NCBI GenBank assembly: GCA_022825185.1
Contig: JAJDYK010000221.1
Span: 1 to 16,728, forward strand
Direction: 5' to 3'
Length of the DNA: 16,728 nt
Source of the DNA: Candidatus Latescibacterota bacterium
Lineage (GTDB): Bacteria > Latescibacterota > UBA2968 > UBA8231
The position numbers were made by a program, and so were the translations under genes. This document shows positions 6,110 to 14,171 of this stretch, piece by piece. The notes beneath the pieces were generated by a model. The model was not told the DNA's origin, searched no databases, and saw nothing but the letters and a program-made list of their open reading frames with translations. Numbering within the stretch: position 1 is the stretch's first letter; each line of letters starts with the position of its first letter.

Positions 6110-7450
6110 ATGCAGGTCGATCCTTCCATCTTCAAAGCGTACGATATCCGCGGCATCTATCCCGACCCTCTGAGCGAAGAGGTGGCCTACGCCATAGGCC
6201 GCGCCTTTGTGGCCCTGCTGAAGTGCGAGGAGGTCGTCGTGGGACGCGACATGCGCCTTTCGAGTCCGGCCATAAAAGAGCACCTCTTGCGCGGCCTCGT
6301 CGATCAGGGCGCGGACGTCATCGACATTGGCATGGTCAGTACGGATCAATACTACTATGCCTGCGCCACCTTGGCCCGCCCGGGCGCGATGGTGACGGCT
6401 TCGCACAATCCGCCCGAATACTGCGGCTTCAAGATGGTGCGCCAAATGCCCTATCTGCTCAGCGGCGAATCTGGAATCCAAGACCTGCTCCGCCTCGTAG
6501 CGGAAGAAAGCTGGGGCGAGGGGCGGAGGCAGGGTGTGGTTCGGGCTGAGGATGTGACGCAGGGCTTTATTGACAAGGTGTTGAGTCTGGTGGATTCGGC
6601 CCGCATCAAGCCGCTCAAGGTAGTGGCTGATACGGGCAACGGCATGGTCGGGCCGATTCTGCAAGAGGTGTACGAGCGGTTGCCCATCGAGTTTATCGGC
6701 ATGTACTTAGAGCCAGATGGTCACCTGCCCAACCACGGTCTCGATCCCATGCAGCCGGAAAACCGCGCCGACTTGGAGCGCCGCGTTCTAGCCGAAGGTG
6801 CAGACGTGGGCTTTGCCTTTGACGGCGACGGCGACCGCTTCTTCATCATCGATGACCGGGGCCGCTTCGTACCCGGCGACTTTGCGACCGCGCTGATGGC
6901 CTGCTACATGCTAGAGCGCGACCCCGGGGCCAAGATCGTGTACGACGTGCGCTGCTCGTGGGCCGTGCCCGACCTCGTAAAAGCAGCCGGCGGTACCCCA
7001 CTGATCGAGCGCGTCGGCCATTCGTTTCTCAAGCCGAGGATGTTTGAGGAAAGAGCTGTTTTCGCGGGCGAGCTGAGCGGTCATTACTACTTCCGCGACT
7101 TCTTTGGCGCGGATTCCGGTATCGTGCCGTCGCTGGTGATGCTGGAGCTGCTGTCGCAGCGCGGGGTTAAACTCTCTGAGTTGCTCGCTCCGCTAGAGCA
7201 CCAGTACTTCACGTCCTCTGAGATCAACTCCGAGGTCGCAGATCCCACCGCCAAAATCGCAGCCCTAGCCGACCGCTACCAAGACGGCCACATCCAGCGC
7301 CTCGACGGGATTTCGGTCAGCTACGACGACTGGCACTTCAACGTGCGGCCCTCCAATACCGAGCCGCTGTTGCGCCTCAACCTAGAGGCCCTCTCCGCGG
7401 AGCGCATGGCCGAGAAGCGGGATGAAGTACTCGCCTTTATTCGCGCGTAA
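6110..7450 (+). CDS. Phosphomannomutase/phosphoglucomutase
   Basis: This 446-residue alpha-D-phosphohexomutase is complete. FKAYDIRG lies near the N terminus (8-15). The catalytic phosphoserine loop is TASHNP with S98. The metal-binding loop is DGDGDR (238-243), the sugar-binding loop is GELSGHY (320-326), and the phosphate-binding loop is RPSNTEP (413-419). The enzyme moves phosphate between C6 and C1 of mannose or glucose, supplying mannose-1-P or glucose-1-P for nucleotide-sugar synthesis. Sequence alone does not separate ManB from AlgC-like dual specificity. It is placed between the YjbQ-type gene (2-base gap) and the O-antigen ligase gene (3-base gap), which fits a supply role for the polysaccharide made by the cluster. 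Confidence 0.93.
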   Translation: MQVDPSIFKAYDIRGIYPDPLSEEVAYAIGRAFVALLKCEEVVVGRDMRLSSPAIKEHLLRGLVDQGADVIDIGMVSTDQYYYACATLARPGAMVTASHNPPEYCGFKMVRQMPYLLSGESGIQDLLRLVAEESWGEGRRQGVVRAEDVTQGFIDKVLSLVDSARIKPLKVVADTGNGMVGPILQEVYERLPIEFIGMYLEPDGHLPNHGLDPMQPENRADLERRVLAEGADVGFAFDGDGDRFFIIDDRGRFVPGDFATALMACYMLERDPGAKIVYDVRCSWAVPDLVKAAGGTPLIERVGHSFLKPRMFEERAVFAGELSGHYYFRDFFGADSGIVPSLVMLELLSQRGVKLSELLAPLEHQYFTSSEINSEVADPTAKIAALADRYQDGHIQRLDGISVSYDDWHFNVRPSNTEPLLRLNLEALSAERMAEKRDEVLAFIRA

Positions 7451-7453
7451 ATT

Positions 7454-8902
7454 ATGACGGCCCCCGCCCCTAAGATCCCGTGGGCTTTCGCCCTCGACCG
7501 CCGCTACTTTGCGGCATTTTTGGTTTTCCAAGGCGCGGTGGTCGCTGGTAGCATCTTCGTTTTCGAATTCCTCCCGGCCCTCCTCCTCGGCGCGCTCTGC
7601 GTCGCATTTTTTGTCGCGGGCCTGATACTGAGGCCGTGGATCGTCGTCCCAGTTTTGTTGCTGACGACGGGCCTCGACAGCACGGGTCGGCTGTTCGGCG
7701 AGTCCGGCCCTTCAAAAGAGATCTTCTTGCTGACGGGGTTTCACTTGGCCTTCGGGCTGATGGTCCTCGGCTTGGCCGCCAACATCTGTCTGCGGCAGCG
7801 CGTGCACTTTCCCGACTTTGAGATTAAGGTGCCGCTCTTTTTGTTTCTCGCGTCTATTGCGGTGTCGCTGACGTACACGCCCAATCAGCTAGATGCAACC
7901 GTCAGCTTCTTGCGGATCTGCGCCCTCGTGCTCTTCACCTACATGGTGCAAATCACGCTCGACTCTAGGCGGGCCGTGTCCGCGGTCTTATGGTCGCTAG
8001 TGGTCTTGACGATAGCGGGCTCGGTGATGGGGGCCTATCAGGTTATCACCGGCCAATTCCACCTGCCGGCCAAGGTCATCACTGCCTTGGGCGGCAACGT
8101 GCCGCGGGCGACGGGGGCCTTTCACAACCCCAACATCTTTGCCTCGTTTGTAATGAGCGGCGTCCTGCCGCTGTTGGCCGTCTTGCTCAACTATCGACTG
8201 CCTAGGGGCCAGCGCGTGCTTTTTGCTTTGGCGGTCGTCATCGGCTTTGGCGGTCTGTTGGCCTCGTTTAGCCGCTCTAGCTGGGTGTCAACGCTGGCCG
8301 GCGTGCTCGTCATCCTCTGGTTGAGCGGCAAGCTGCGCTATTTTTTTATGGGAGTTTTTGCCTTTATCCTGCTGGTGTTCGGCCTCAAAGAATTCGTGCC
8401 TTATGCCGAGTACATCTTCGAGCGCTTTGCCTCCATCTTCACCTTTTTTGATGAGTTCGGCTCGACCGGCCGCGCTTCGAGTACGGCGCGCGTTCATCTC
8501 GTCATGGCCTCGTTCGACATGTTTGCGGACCATCCGTTCTTGGGCACTGGTTGGCGATCCTTTCCGGTAATATTCTCCCAATACGCGCCGCCCGGATATC
8601 CCCACTGGACCCTAGTGAAAGAGCCGCACACTATAGTGACTGCGATCTTGGGCGAACTAGGCATCGTTGGTTTCGCGGCTTTTGTCTGGTTTGTCGGGAA
8701 GACGTTCTTTTTGAGCGTGGGGCGCTTGCAGCAGATGCAGGATTCCTATTTGCGCGCCATAGCCATCGGCTTGATCGCCACGTTTGTCGCCTTCCAGGTC
8801 AATCAGACGTTCAATGGCGACCTGCCCAGCAACATGTTTTGGTTCTGTATCGGCATGCTCTTCGCCGTGCAGCGGCTCGACGCGGACGCGCGTGCGCCGT
8901 GA
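7454..8902 (+). CDS. O-antigen ligase/polymerase family membrane protein (WaaL/Wzy type)
   Basis: This 482-residue protein has about ten to twelve predicted hydrophobic helices and the markers of the O-antigen ligase/polymerase (Wzy_C) superfamily: RATGAFHNPN (218-227), SFSRSSW (271-277) at the start of a helix, HPFLGTGW (360-367) in the periplasmic loop and EPH (390-392) followed by ELGIVG (401-406). Members either join lipid-linked glycan to lipid A core or polymerise repeat units at the inner membrane. The sequence does not decide between the two. As the only such gene in the window, beside glycosyltransferases and an initiating transferase, it may polymerise an exopolysaccharide. It starts three bases after the mutase stop without a clear ribosome binding site, so translation may be coupled. 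Confidence 0.88.
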   Translation: MTAPAPKIPWAFALDRRYFAAFLVFQGAVVAGSIFVFEFLPALLLGALCVAFFVAGLILRPWIVVPVLLLTTGLDSTGRLFGESGPSKEIFLLTGFHLAFGLMVLGLAANICLRQRVHFPDFEIKVPLFLFLASIAVSLTYTPNQLDATVSFLRICALVLFTYMVQITLDSRRAVSAVLWSLVVLTIAGSVMGAYQVITGQFHLPAKVITALGGNVPRATGAFHNPNIFASFVMSGVLPLLAVLLNYRLPRGQRVLFALAVVIGFGGLLASFSRSSWVSTLAGVLVILWLSGKLRYFFMGVFAFILLVFGLKEFVPYAEYIFERFASIFTFFDEFGSTGRASSTARVHLVMASFDMFADHPFLGTGWRSFPVIFSQYAPPGYPHWTLVKEPHTIVTAILGELGIVGFAAFVWFVGKTFFLSVGRLQQMQDSYLRAIAIGLIATFVAFQVNQTFNGDLPSNMFWFCIGMLFAVQRLDADARAP

Positions 8903-8942
8903 AGGGCAAAGAACCGGCGCTTGAAGAACGCGGGGATCAATC

Positions 8943-10103
8943 GTGAGAGTTTTGCTGCTATCGCACCTCTACCCCAACGTCATATCTAAGCTCTCCGGAA
9001 GTTTTGTCCACAATCAGGCGCGCTTCCTCAAAGATCATTGTCAACTAGAGGTAGTGGCACCCGTGCCGTGGTTTCCCCTGCCGGGATTTGGGTTGTGGAG
9101 TGCCTATCGCCACGTCCCACGCTGTGAAGTGGTGGACGGAATCGAGGTGCGGCATCCCCGCCGCTTGGCCGTCCCACGGCGGATTTTCTTTACCCAGCAG
9201 TGGCGTTTTCACCTCAAGGCTTTGCTCAACGCTGTTGCGGGTGTGCCGGACATCATCCACGCGCACTGCGCCTATCCCGACGGTCGAGCCGCTGTTGAGT
9301 ACGGTTCACAAACCGGCCGGCCCGTAGTCATCACAGTCCACGGTTCAGACATTAAGATCCTACCCAAGCTCAAGTCCCAATGGCGGCAATCGATCGTTGA
9401 GGCTCTAACGCAAGCCGCGGCCGTTATTGTCGTCAGCCAAGAGCTGCGCCGCGAGGTGATGCAATTGGGCGTCCCGGCCGATAAGGTTCGCTACATTCCC
9501 AACGGCGTTGACTGCCGGCTCTTTTCGGCGACCGGGTCGCACCAGCCCGATAAAGAGGGATGGCACCTACTCTATGTGGGCCGATTTGTCGAGGCAAAGG
9601 GATTGCGCGTCTTGCTGGCGGCATTGGCTAAAGTGCGCAGTCAGGGTCGCGATGTCTCGTTGACCTTGGTCGGCGGCCACCCTGCGACCGGGACCGCCGA
9701 TCCTTTCCTACCTCAAGTCAACGACTTGAACTTGGCTGAGCATGTGTCGTTTGAGGATGCGGTACCTTGGGAGGAACTACCCCCTTATATGGCCGCTGCC
9801 GATCTGTTTGTCCTGCCCAGTTTCAGCGAGGGCCTGACCACGTCGCTGATCGAAGCCATGGCCTGTGGCCTGCCCGTGGTCGCCACGCGCTGTGGTGGGC
9901 CGGAGGAGGTCGTCAATGAGGAGATCGGGCGGCTAGTGGCGGTCGGCGACGCGGAGGACTTGGCGGCGGGTATCTTCGCGGTGCTAGACGAATACGATTG
10001 CTACGACCGCGCGGCGATCCGCCGACAGGCCGAGGAACGCTACGACTATCGCCGGGTGGCGGCTCGCATTTGGGCGCTCTACGAGGAAGTGCTAGCCAGA
10101 TAA
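8943..10103 (+). CDS. Glycosyltransferase family 4 protein
   Basis: The 386-residue GT-B fold enzyme has an N-terminal acceptor domain (IIHAHCAYPDG at 104-114, VHGSD at 132-136) and a C-terminal nucleotide-sugar domain. The latter shows PNGVD (186-190), GRFVEAKG (213-220) and the retaining GT4 EX7E motif, E296 to E304. The enzyme would add a hexose to the growing lipid-linked glycan on the cytoplasmic face. Donor and acceptor are not predictable. The start is GTG 8943 with a GGGGA box six bases before it. It lies 40 bases after the ligase gene and is likely in the same transcript. It has no membrane helix or signal peptide. Confidence 0.9.
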   Translation: MRVLLLSHLYPNVISKLSGSFVHNQARFLKDHCQLEVVAPVPWFPLPGFGLWSAYRHVPRCEVVDGIEVRHPRRLAVPRRIFFTQQWRFHLKALLNAVAGVPDIIHAHCAYPDGRAAVEYGSQTGRPVVITVHGSDIKILPKLKSQWRQSIVEALTQAAAVIVVSQELRREVMQLGVPADKVRYIPNGVDCRLFSATGSHQPDKEGWHLLYVGRFVEAKGLRVLLAALAKVRSQGRDVSLTLVGGHPATGTADPFLPQVNDLNLAEHVSFEDAVPWEELPPYMAAADLFVLPSFSEGLTTSLIEAMACGLPVVATRCGGPEEVVNEEIGRLVAVGDAEDLAAGIFAVLDEYDCYDRAAIRRQAEERYDYRRVAARIWALYEEVLAR

Positions 10104-10223
10104 TGTCCGCAGATTCCCAAGGCTGGTACCAATCCCGGACAACGCGCGGTACACGGTTGCATAAATGGATACAAATGACGAAAATATAACGAGATAAGAC
10201 ACACCTTATACCGTTAGAATCCC
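10104..10223 (+). promoter_or_regulatory. AT-rich gap inside the polysaccharide cluster; possible internal promoter
   Basis: This 120-base gap is the longest inside the plus-strand cluster and is much richer in A and T than the genes on either side. TATAAC at 10185-10190 is a good -10 match, but the nearest TTG-type -35 (TTGCAT, 10157-10162) is 22 bases away, too far for standard sigma70. A short hairpin (ATAAG 10194-10198, CTTAT 10205-10209) precedes the next start, which has no clear Shine-Dalgarno. An internal promoter is possible but not proven. Confidence 0.3.
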
Positions 10224-11363
10224 ATGCTCATCGCCATTTTTTGGGCCGCTTTATTTCTCGTCGTCTATACCTATCTGATCTACCCGGTTTTGCTCTGGCT
10301 CTTGGCGGCTGGCCGCAAGATGCCCGAGTACGCGCCACTGAGCGAATGGCCTGAAACATCGTTAATTATTGCCGCGCACAACGAAGAAGACGTATTGTGC
10401 GCCAAGCTAGAAAATGCGCTGTCTATGGACTACCCGGCCGAACGGCTCGACATCATCGTCGTCTCAGACGCCTCGACCGATGGCACCGACCGCATTGCCG
10501 CCGAATTTGCCGCGCGCGGGGTGCGGCTGCACCGGCAGGAGGTCCGCGGTGGCAAGACCGAGGCGCAAAACGCGGGTGTGCGCTTGGCGCGAGGGCAGTT
10601 TGTCGCGTTCTCCGACGCCAACAGCATGTACGCGCCTAGTGCGCTCAAGCGGTTGTTGGCACCCTTTGCCGATGAGCGGATCGGCTGCGTCTGTGGCGAG
10701 TTGCAATACGCCAATCCAGACGAACAAGGCGCGGGCAAGGGCGAGGGCCTGTATTGGCGCTATGAGCAGTTTCTCAAGCGCCGGGAGAGCTTGCTCAGCT
10801 CTGCGTTGGGTGCCAATGGGGCGATCTACGCGCTCCGGCGCGAGTTGTTCGTCGAGCTACGCGGCGATATTATCAGCGACTTTGTCGCGCCTCTGCACGC
10901 TTGGCGGCGCGGCTTTCGCATTGCGTACGAGCCAACGGCCGTTGCCATCGAGTACAGCAGCGGTCGCTTTGGCGACGAGTTCCGCCGCCGCCGCCGCATT
11001 GTCTCGCGCTCGCTCTACGGGCTGTGGACCGAGGCCGGCGTGCTCAATCCGTTCGCACACTTTTTTTTTGCGTTTCAGATGTTTTCCCACAAGCTGCTCC
11101 GCTGGCTCGTGCCGGTGTGGCTGTTGGTGGTGCTCGCGGTCAATATCCCATTGGCCGCGAGCGAGTACTACGGTGTCTTGCTCGCGCTGCAAGTGGCTTT
11201 CTACGGCTTGGCCGCATTGGGCCTCTTGCTACCGGAATGGCTTGGGCGGTATTGGCTCTTCTATGTGCCGGCCTATTTCACCGCTACCAATTGGGGCACC
11301 TTGCTGGGGCTGCTGAGCTTCCTAATGGGTCGCCGCCACCGCGTCTGGCAGCCCGCGAGGTAG
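10224..11363 (+). CDS. Membrane glycosyltransferase family 2 protein (processive-type)
   Basis: This 379-residue protein has an N-terminal helix (2-28), a cytoplasmic GT-A domain and about three C-terminal helices (290-365), the layout of hyaluronan/cellulose synthase-like GT2 enzymes. Visible motifs are SLIIAAHNEE (46-55), VVSDAS with D82, KTEAQNAG (111-118) and the DxD-equivalent DAN (131-133). There is also a candidate base D219 in ISDFV, and an Arg-rich EFRRRRRIVSRS segment (252-263) where processive enzymes carry Q/RxxRW. It probably transfers several sugars, or one sugar near the membrane. Codons for HFFF at 280-283 contain an uninterrupted run of nine T (11061-11069). It follows the 120-base gap and precedes the initiating transferase by seven bases. 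Confidence 0.88.
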   Translation: MLIAIFWAALFLVVYTYLIYPVLLWLLAAGRKMPEYAPLSEWPETSLIIAAHNEEDVLCAKLENALSMDYPAERLDIIVVSDASTDGTDRIAAEFAARGVRLHRQEVRGGKTEAQNAGVRLARGQFVAFSDANSMYAPSALKRLLAPFADERIGCVCGELQYANPDEQGAGKGEGLYWRYEQFLKRRESLLSSALGANGAIYALRRELFVELRGDIISDFVAPLHAWRRGFRIAYEPTAVAIEYSSGRFGDEFRRRRRIVSRSLYGLWTEAGVLNPFAHFFFAFQMFSHKLLRWLVPVWLLVVLAVNIPLAASEYYGVLLALQVAFYGLAALGLLLPEWLGRYWLFYVPAYFTATNWGTLLGLLSFLMGRRHRVWQPAR

Positions 11364-11370
11364 AGCGTTT

Positions 11371-12825
11371 ATGTCGCGTCTAAAACGCGTTGTCCTGCTT
11401 TTGTTGAGTGACATAGTCGCCGTCAGTTTGGCGTCGGTGTTCTTTTTGTGGATGAAGTTGGCCGGCGGCGGGCTGGAGATCGTCCGCCACAACTACGAGC
11501 GGCTCTATCCAGACGCGGTAGAAGGACCGAGCTTCTGGTATGCACTCGGCTATTATTCGGACGTGCTGCCGCTGATAAGCGGTTGCTGGTTACTGCTGTT
11601 CCTGTTTTTTGGCTTCTACCAATCCTCCCTGTCTAGCTCGCGCTTCGACGAAATATACGAGGTCCTCAAGGTCGTTACCTTGGGCATCTTGCTGGCCATG
11701 GTCGCCACCTTTGACCGCGACATCCGCCTCACTCGATTGCTAGTCTTGTTCTACTGGCTGGGCATGGTTGCGCTGGTGGCCGGCGGGCGGGTGCTGCTGC
11801 GCAGTTTTGAGCGGCAGCTCTTGCTGCGCGGCATTGGCCTCCGGCGCACGGCCATCGTGGGCGTGAACGCGCGCGGCGTACGGCTGTTGCGCGCGTTGCG
11901 TGCAGCACCGGCGCAGGGGTATGAGATCGTGGGGCTTGTGCGGGCGCACGGCGAGAACGATCACGCGGCTATTGACGGCCTGCCCGTGCTCGGCGCAGTA
12001 GGTGATCTGCGCACTATCCTTGGGGCTGAGGGCATTGAGGCCGTGCTCATCGCCCTGCAAGCCAATTCGCACGAAGAGATCATGCAGATCGTCGAGGAGG
12101 CCGAGGGGCTGCCGGTTTCTTTTGGCATCACGCCCGACCTGTACGACATTGTGACTGGTCACGTGCGCACGACGCAGATTTACGGCGTGCCGCTGATGGA
12201 GCTCACGCCCGAGTTGATGCCGGCTTGGCAGCGGACGGTCAAGCGGCTCATCGATGTGGTGGTGGCCGTTGTCGTGCTCGCGGGCTTGGCCCCGTTGTGG
12301 CTATTGGTGGCCGCGGCGATTAAGCTGACCTCCAAAGGGCCGGTGTTCTTTCGTCAAGAGCGCGTCGGCGAAGGGGGGCGGACCTTTGCGATGCTCAAAT
12401 TTCGCTCGATGTACGTAGATGCTGAGGAAAAGACCGGGCCGGTGTGGGCCAAGGGTGCTGACCCACGGGTGACCCTGATTGGCCGAGTGCTGCGCGCCCT
12501 GCACTTAGACGAGATTCCCCAGTGCATCAACTTCCTGCGCGGCGACATGAGCTTGGTCGGCCCACGGCCCGAACGCCCGTTTTTCGTCGAGCAATTCAAG
12601 ACGCAGATTCCCTTGTACATGCGGCGTTTCAACGTCAAGCCCGGCCTGTTGGGTTGGGCGCAATCCAAGCACGAATTCGACCTCGATTCCAAGGACGTGG
12701 TGGGCATTGCCCGCGAGCGGCTGGAGTACGATTTATACTACATCGAGAACATGTCGCTCAGGTTGGACTTCAAGATAATGCTGCAAACGGTGTGGTTCGT
12801 GTTGACGGGCAAGAGCACGCGCTGA
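11371..12825 (+). CDS. Polyprenyl-phosphate sugar-1-phosphate transferase (WbaP/PssY-like)
   Basis: The 484-residue protein is a large polyprenyl-phosphate hexose-1-phosphate transferase. It has about four N-terminal membrane helices (5-150) and a Rossmann-like CoA-binding-type domain (158-275, start AIVGVNARG). The conserved catalytic domain runs from KRLIDVVVA (291-299). Its landmarks are GPVFFRQERVG (323-333), FAMLKFRSM (339-347), the catalytic D380-E381 in LHLDEIPQ and GDMSLVGPRPE (391-401). It starts glycan synthesis by moving a sugar phosphate from a UDP-sugar to undecaprenyl phosphate at the inner membrane. Its start follows the GT2 stop by seven bases, with GAGG overlapping the previous gene's end. 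It is the last gene of the plus-strand cluster, and the next gene converges 23 bases away with no visible terminator between. Confidence 0.93.
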   Translation: MSRLKRVVLLLLSDIVAVSLASVFFLWMKLAGGGLEIVRHNYERLYPDAVEGPSFWYALGYYSDVLPLISGCWLLLFLFFGFYQSSLSSSRFDEIYEVLKVVTLGILLAMVATFDRDIRLTRLLVLFYWLGMVALVAGGRVLLRSFERQLLLRGIGLRRTAIVGVNARGVRLLRALRAAPAQGYEIVGLVRAHGENDHAAIDGLPVLGAVGDLRTILGAEGIEAVLIALQANSHEEIMQIVEEAEGLPVSFGITPDLYDIVTGHVRTTQIYGVPLMELTPELMPAWQRTVKRLIDVVVAVVVLAGLAPLWLLVAAAIKLTSKGPVFFRQERVGEGGRTFAMLKFRSMYVDAEEKTGPVWAKGADPRVTLIGRVLRALHLDEIPQCINFLRGDMSLVGPRPERPFFVEQFKTQIPLYMRRFNVKPGLLGWAQSKHEFDLDSKDVVGIARERLEYDLYYIENMSLRLDFKIMLQTVWFVLTGKSTR

Positions 12826-12848
12826 ATTCGCCAGTCGCGGCCTCTATC

Positions 12849-13208
12849 TCATGCCTTGAGCGCCAGATGGACGAGTGCCCAGACGCGGCCATTTTTTGCC
12901 GTTCCGGCTAGGCGCAGCCAGCCGCCGTAATGCGACACCCGCACAAAGGATGGCTTTTCGAGCGTATGCTGCTGTACGACGAAGTTCAGACGCGATCCTT
13001 CGTCGCACCAGTGGATCCCGTCGGGCGATACCTGCACCTTTAGCTCGACGTCAATCAAAGAGGACGAGTTGGCCGCTTCAGCGCGGAGTATGCGCACGAA
13101 GAAAATGGCCTCGTGGCTCCAGCCCGCCTCATACGGCTCAGTGGCAAAGTCGCCCTCCCAACGCTGATTGCGTTCCACGACGGCGGTGTGGCTCTGTCGC
13201 ATATTCAT
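12849..13208 (-). CDS. Uncharacterised 119-residue beta-rich protein, coupled to the upstream gene
   Basis: I do not recognise the family. The 119-residue product has no signal peptide and no membrane helix. It is rich in Trp and alternating hydrophobic residues, suggesting a beta sandwich. SPDGIHWCDEGS (61-72) looks like the turn seen in many sialidase-like or carbohydrate-binding beta domains, and VSHYGGWLRLAG (91-102) is a second likely strand pair. Its ATG overlaps the stop of the 286-residue gene as ATGA (13208-13205), with GGGGAG eight bases upstream, so the two are translationally coupled and probably act together. A role in binding a glycan or a small ligand is only a guess. Confidence 0.75.
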   Translation of the reverse strand: MNMRQSHTAVVERNQRWEGDFATEPYEAGWSHEAIFFVRILRAEAANSSSLIDVELKVQVSPDGIHWCDEGSRLNFVVQQHTLEKPSFVRVSHYGGWLRLAGTAKNGRVWALVHLALKA

Positions 13209-14065
13209 TGCACAAACTCCCCGGATAACAACACAGAGTCGATGTAGAGAAAGGCCCGCTTATCCATGTCGGCTTCGACCCAAAAGGCCGCGTTGAGCAT
13301 ACACCACAAATTGGCCATGGCCGGCAGTTCAATGCAGTGCATTCCCTCCGGCCCGAAAGTGTGGTCGTTGCACTGGAATCCGGTGAAGGCCCGCCGTTTG
13401 AGGTCCAAGCCGATGCGCAGATAGTGCCAATTCATTTTGGTGGCGATTTCGTTGTAGCACAAAAGCTGCGGCTCGCCCGGCACATCCTCCCAGCCTTCCG
13501 GCCCCAAGTGGAAATGCGATACGGTCTTGCCACTGCCGCCAATGGGCTGTACCGACCGGGTGGCAGGCTTAGTCTGCCAGCGTCCTCGGCGCTGGCCGCG
13601 CTCGGCGTTGAGGTAGCGCAAGTGGGGCATCCAGCGCCGCCCTTGGGGGTTGCCGTCCTGCACGTCGAAGAGCACGCCCCAAGCGCGGACATCCATCTCG
13701 CCGAGCTTGAGTTCGGACGCTTCGGGCTTGAACGCGAAATAGCACTCCAACTGCACTTGGCCCAGCGCCCGAAAGGTGTGCCGCTTGATGCCTACGGACA
13801 GGCCGCCGGCCTGCGGACGGGTGGCCAGCTTGAGGGCATAGGTGCCCTCCATCGAGCCAGCCGTGCCCGTGTCCCACATCGTCAGGTTGCTCAACATGGG
13901 GGGGCGCAGGTCGCGGTAGTCGGGCAGCATGGTGTCGAGCGAGTCTTCGTAATTGCCGATCAGTCCGGTCCAGCCGTTTAGTCCCGCGTCGAAATCGTCG
14001 TAGCACAGAATGCGCGCAAGCGGGTCAAAGCGGCTCAACCGAGGATTGGCTAGCAATGATTCCAC
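13205..14065 (-). CDS. Uncharacterised 286-residue protein, first gene of a coupled pair
   Basis: I cannot assign a known function. The product has no signal peptide or membrane helix. The N-terminal CYDDFDAGLNGWTG segment (21-34) resembles the opening strand of jelly-roll lectin or carbohydrate-binding domains. Long beta-like stretches follow, with many Trp, Gly and His (for example MWDTGTAGSMEG at 63-74, HFHLGPEGWEDVPG near 185-200). The start is GTG at 14065, supported by GGAG six bases before it. Its TGA overlaps the ATG of the 119-residue gene. It lies about 45 bases past the terminator of the upstream secreted-protein gene, so it needs its own promoter in a very short space, or readthrough. 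A cytoplasmic glycan-related role is inference from fold impression and neighbours. Confidence 0.8.
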   Translation of the reverse strand: MESLLANPRLSRFDPLARILCYDDFDAGLNGWTGLIGNYEDSLDTMLPDYRDLRPPMLSNLTMWDTGTAGSMEGTYALKLATRPQAGGLSVGIKRHTFRALGQVQLECYFAFKPEASELKLGEMDVRAWGVLFDVQDGNPQGRRWMPHLRYLNAERGQRRGRWQTKPATRSVQPIGGSGKTVSHFHLGPEGWEDVPGEPQLLCYNEIATKMNWHYLRIGLDLKRRAFTGFQCNDHTFGPEGMHCIELPAMANLWCMLNAAFWVEADMDKRAFLYIDSVLLSGEFVQ

Positions 14066-14110
14066 AGTATGCTCCGGTGTTAGGATGGATGGTTAAATGA
14101 ACTTTCACCA

Positions 14111-14146
14111 ATAAAAAACCCCGCCGAACAGTGCGCTCGGCGGGGT
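14111..14146 (-). terminator. Rho-independent terminator after the Fn3-like secreted protein gene
   Basis: Arms ACCCCGCCGA (14118-14127) and TCGGCGGGGT (14137-14146) form a perfect 10-bp GC-rich stem with a 9-base loop. On the minus strand it is followed by a T-run matching the A-run at 14113-14118. It lies about 25 bases after the stop of the gene ending at 14172 and before the 286-residue gene start. Confidence 0.92.
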
Positions 14147-14171
14147 CCGTACGTCTGATGGAACAGGCGTA

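Noticed and set aside
10157..10190. TTGCAT/TATAAC as a normal sigma70 promoter before the GT2 gene
   Set aside because: The spacer is 22 bases, outside the usual 16-19 range; only a weak internal-promoter note was kept.
13337..13981. 214-codon plus-strand open frame opposite the 286-residue gene
   Set aside because: The minus-strand gene has a good start, ribosome binding site and ATGA coupling; the plus-strand translation is Ala/Gly/Val-rich and unlike a folded protein.
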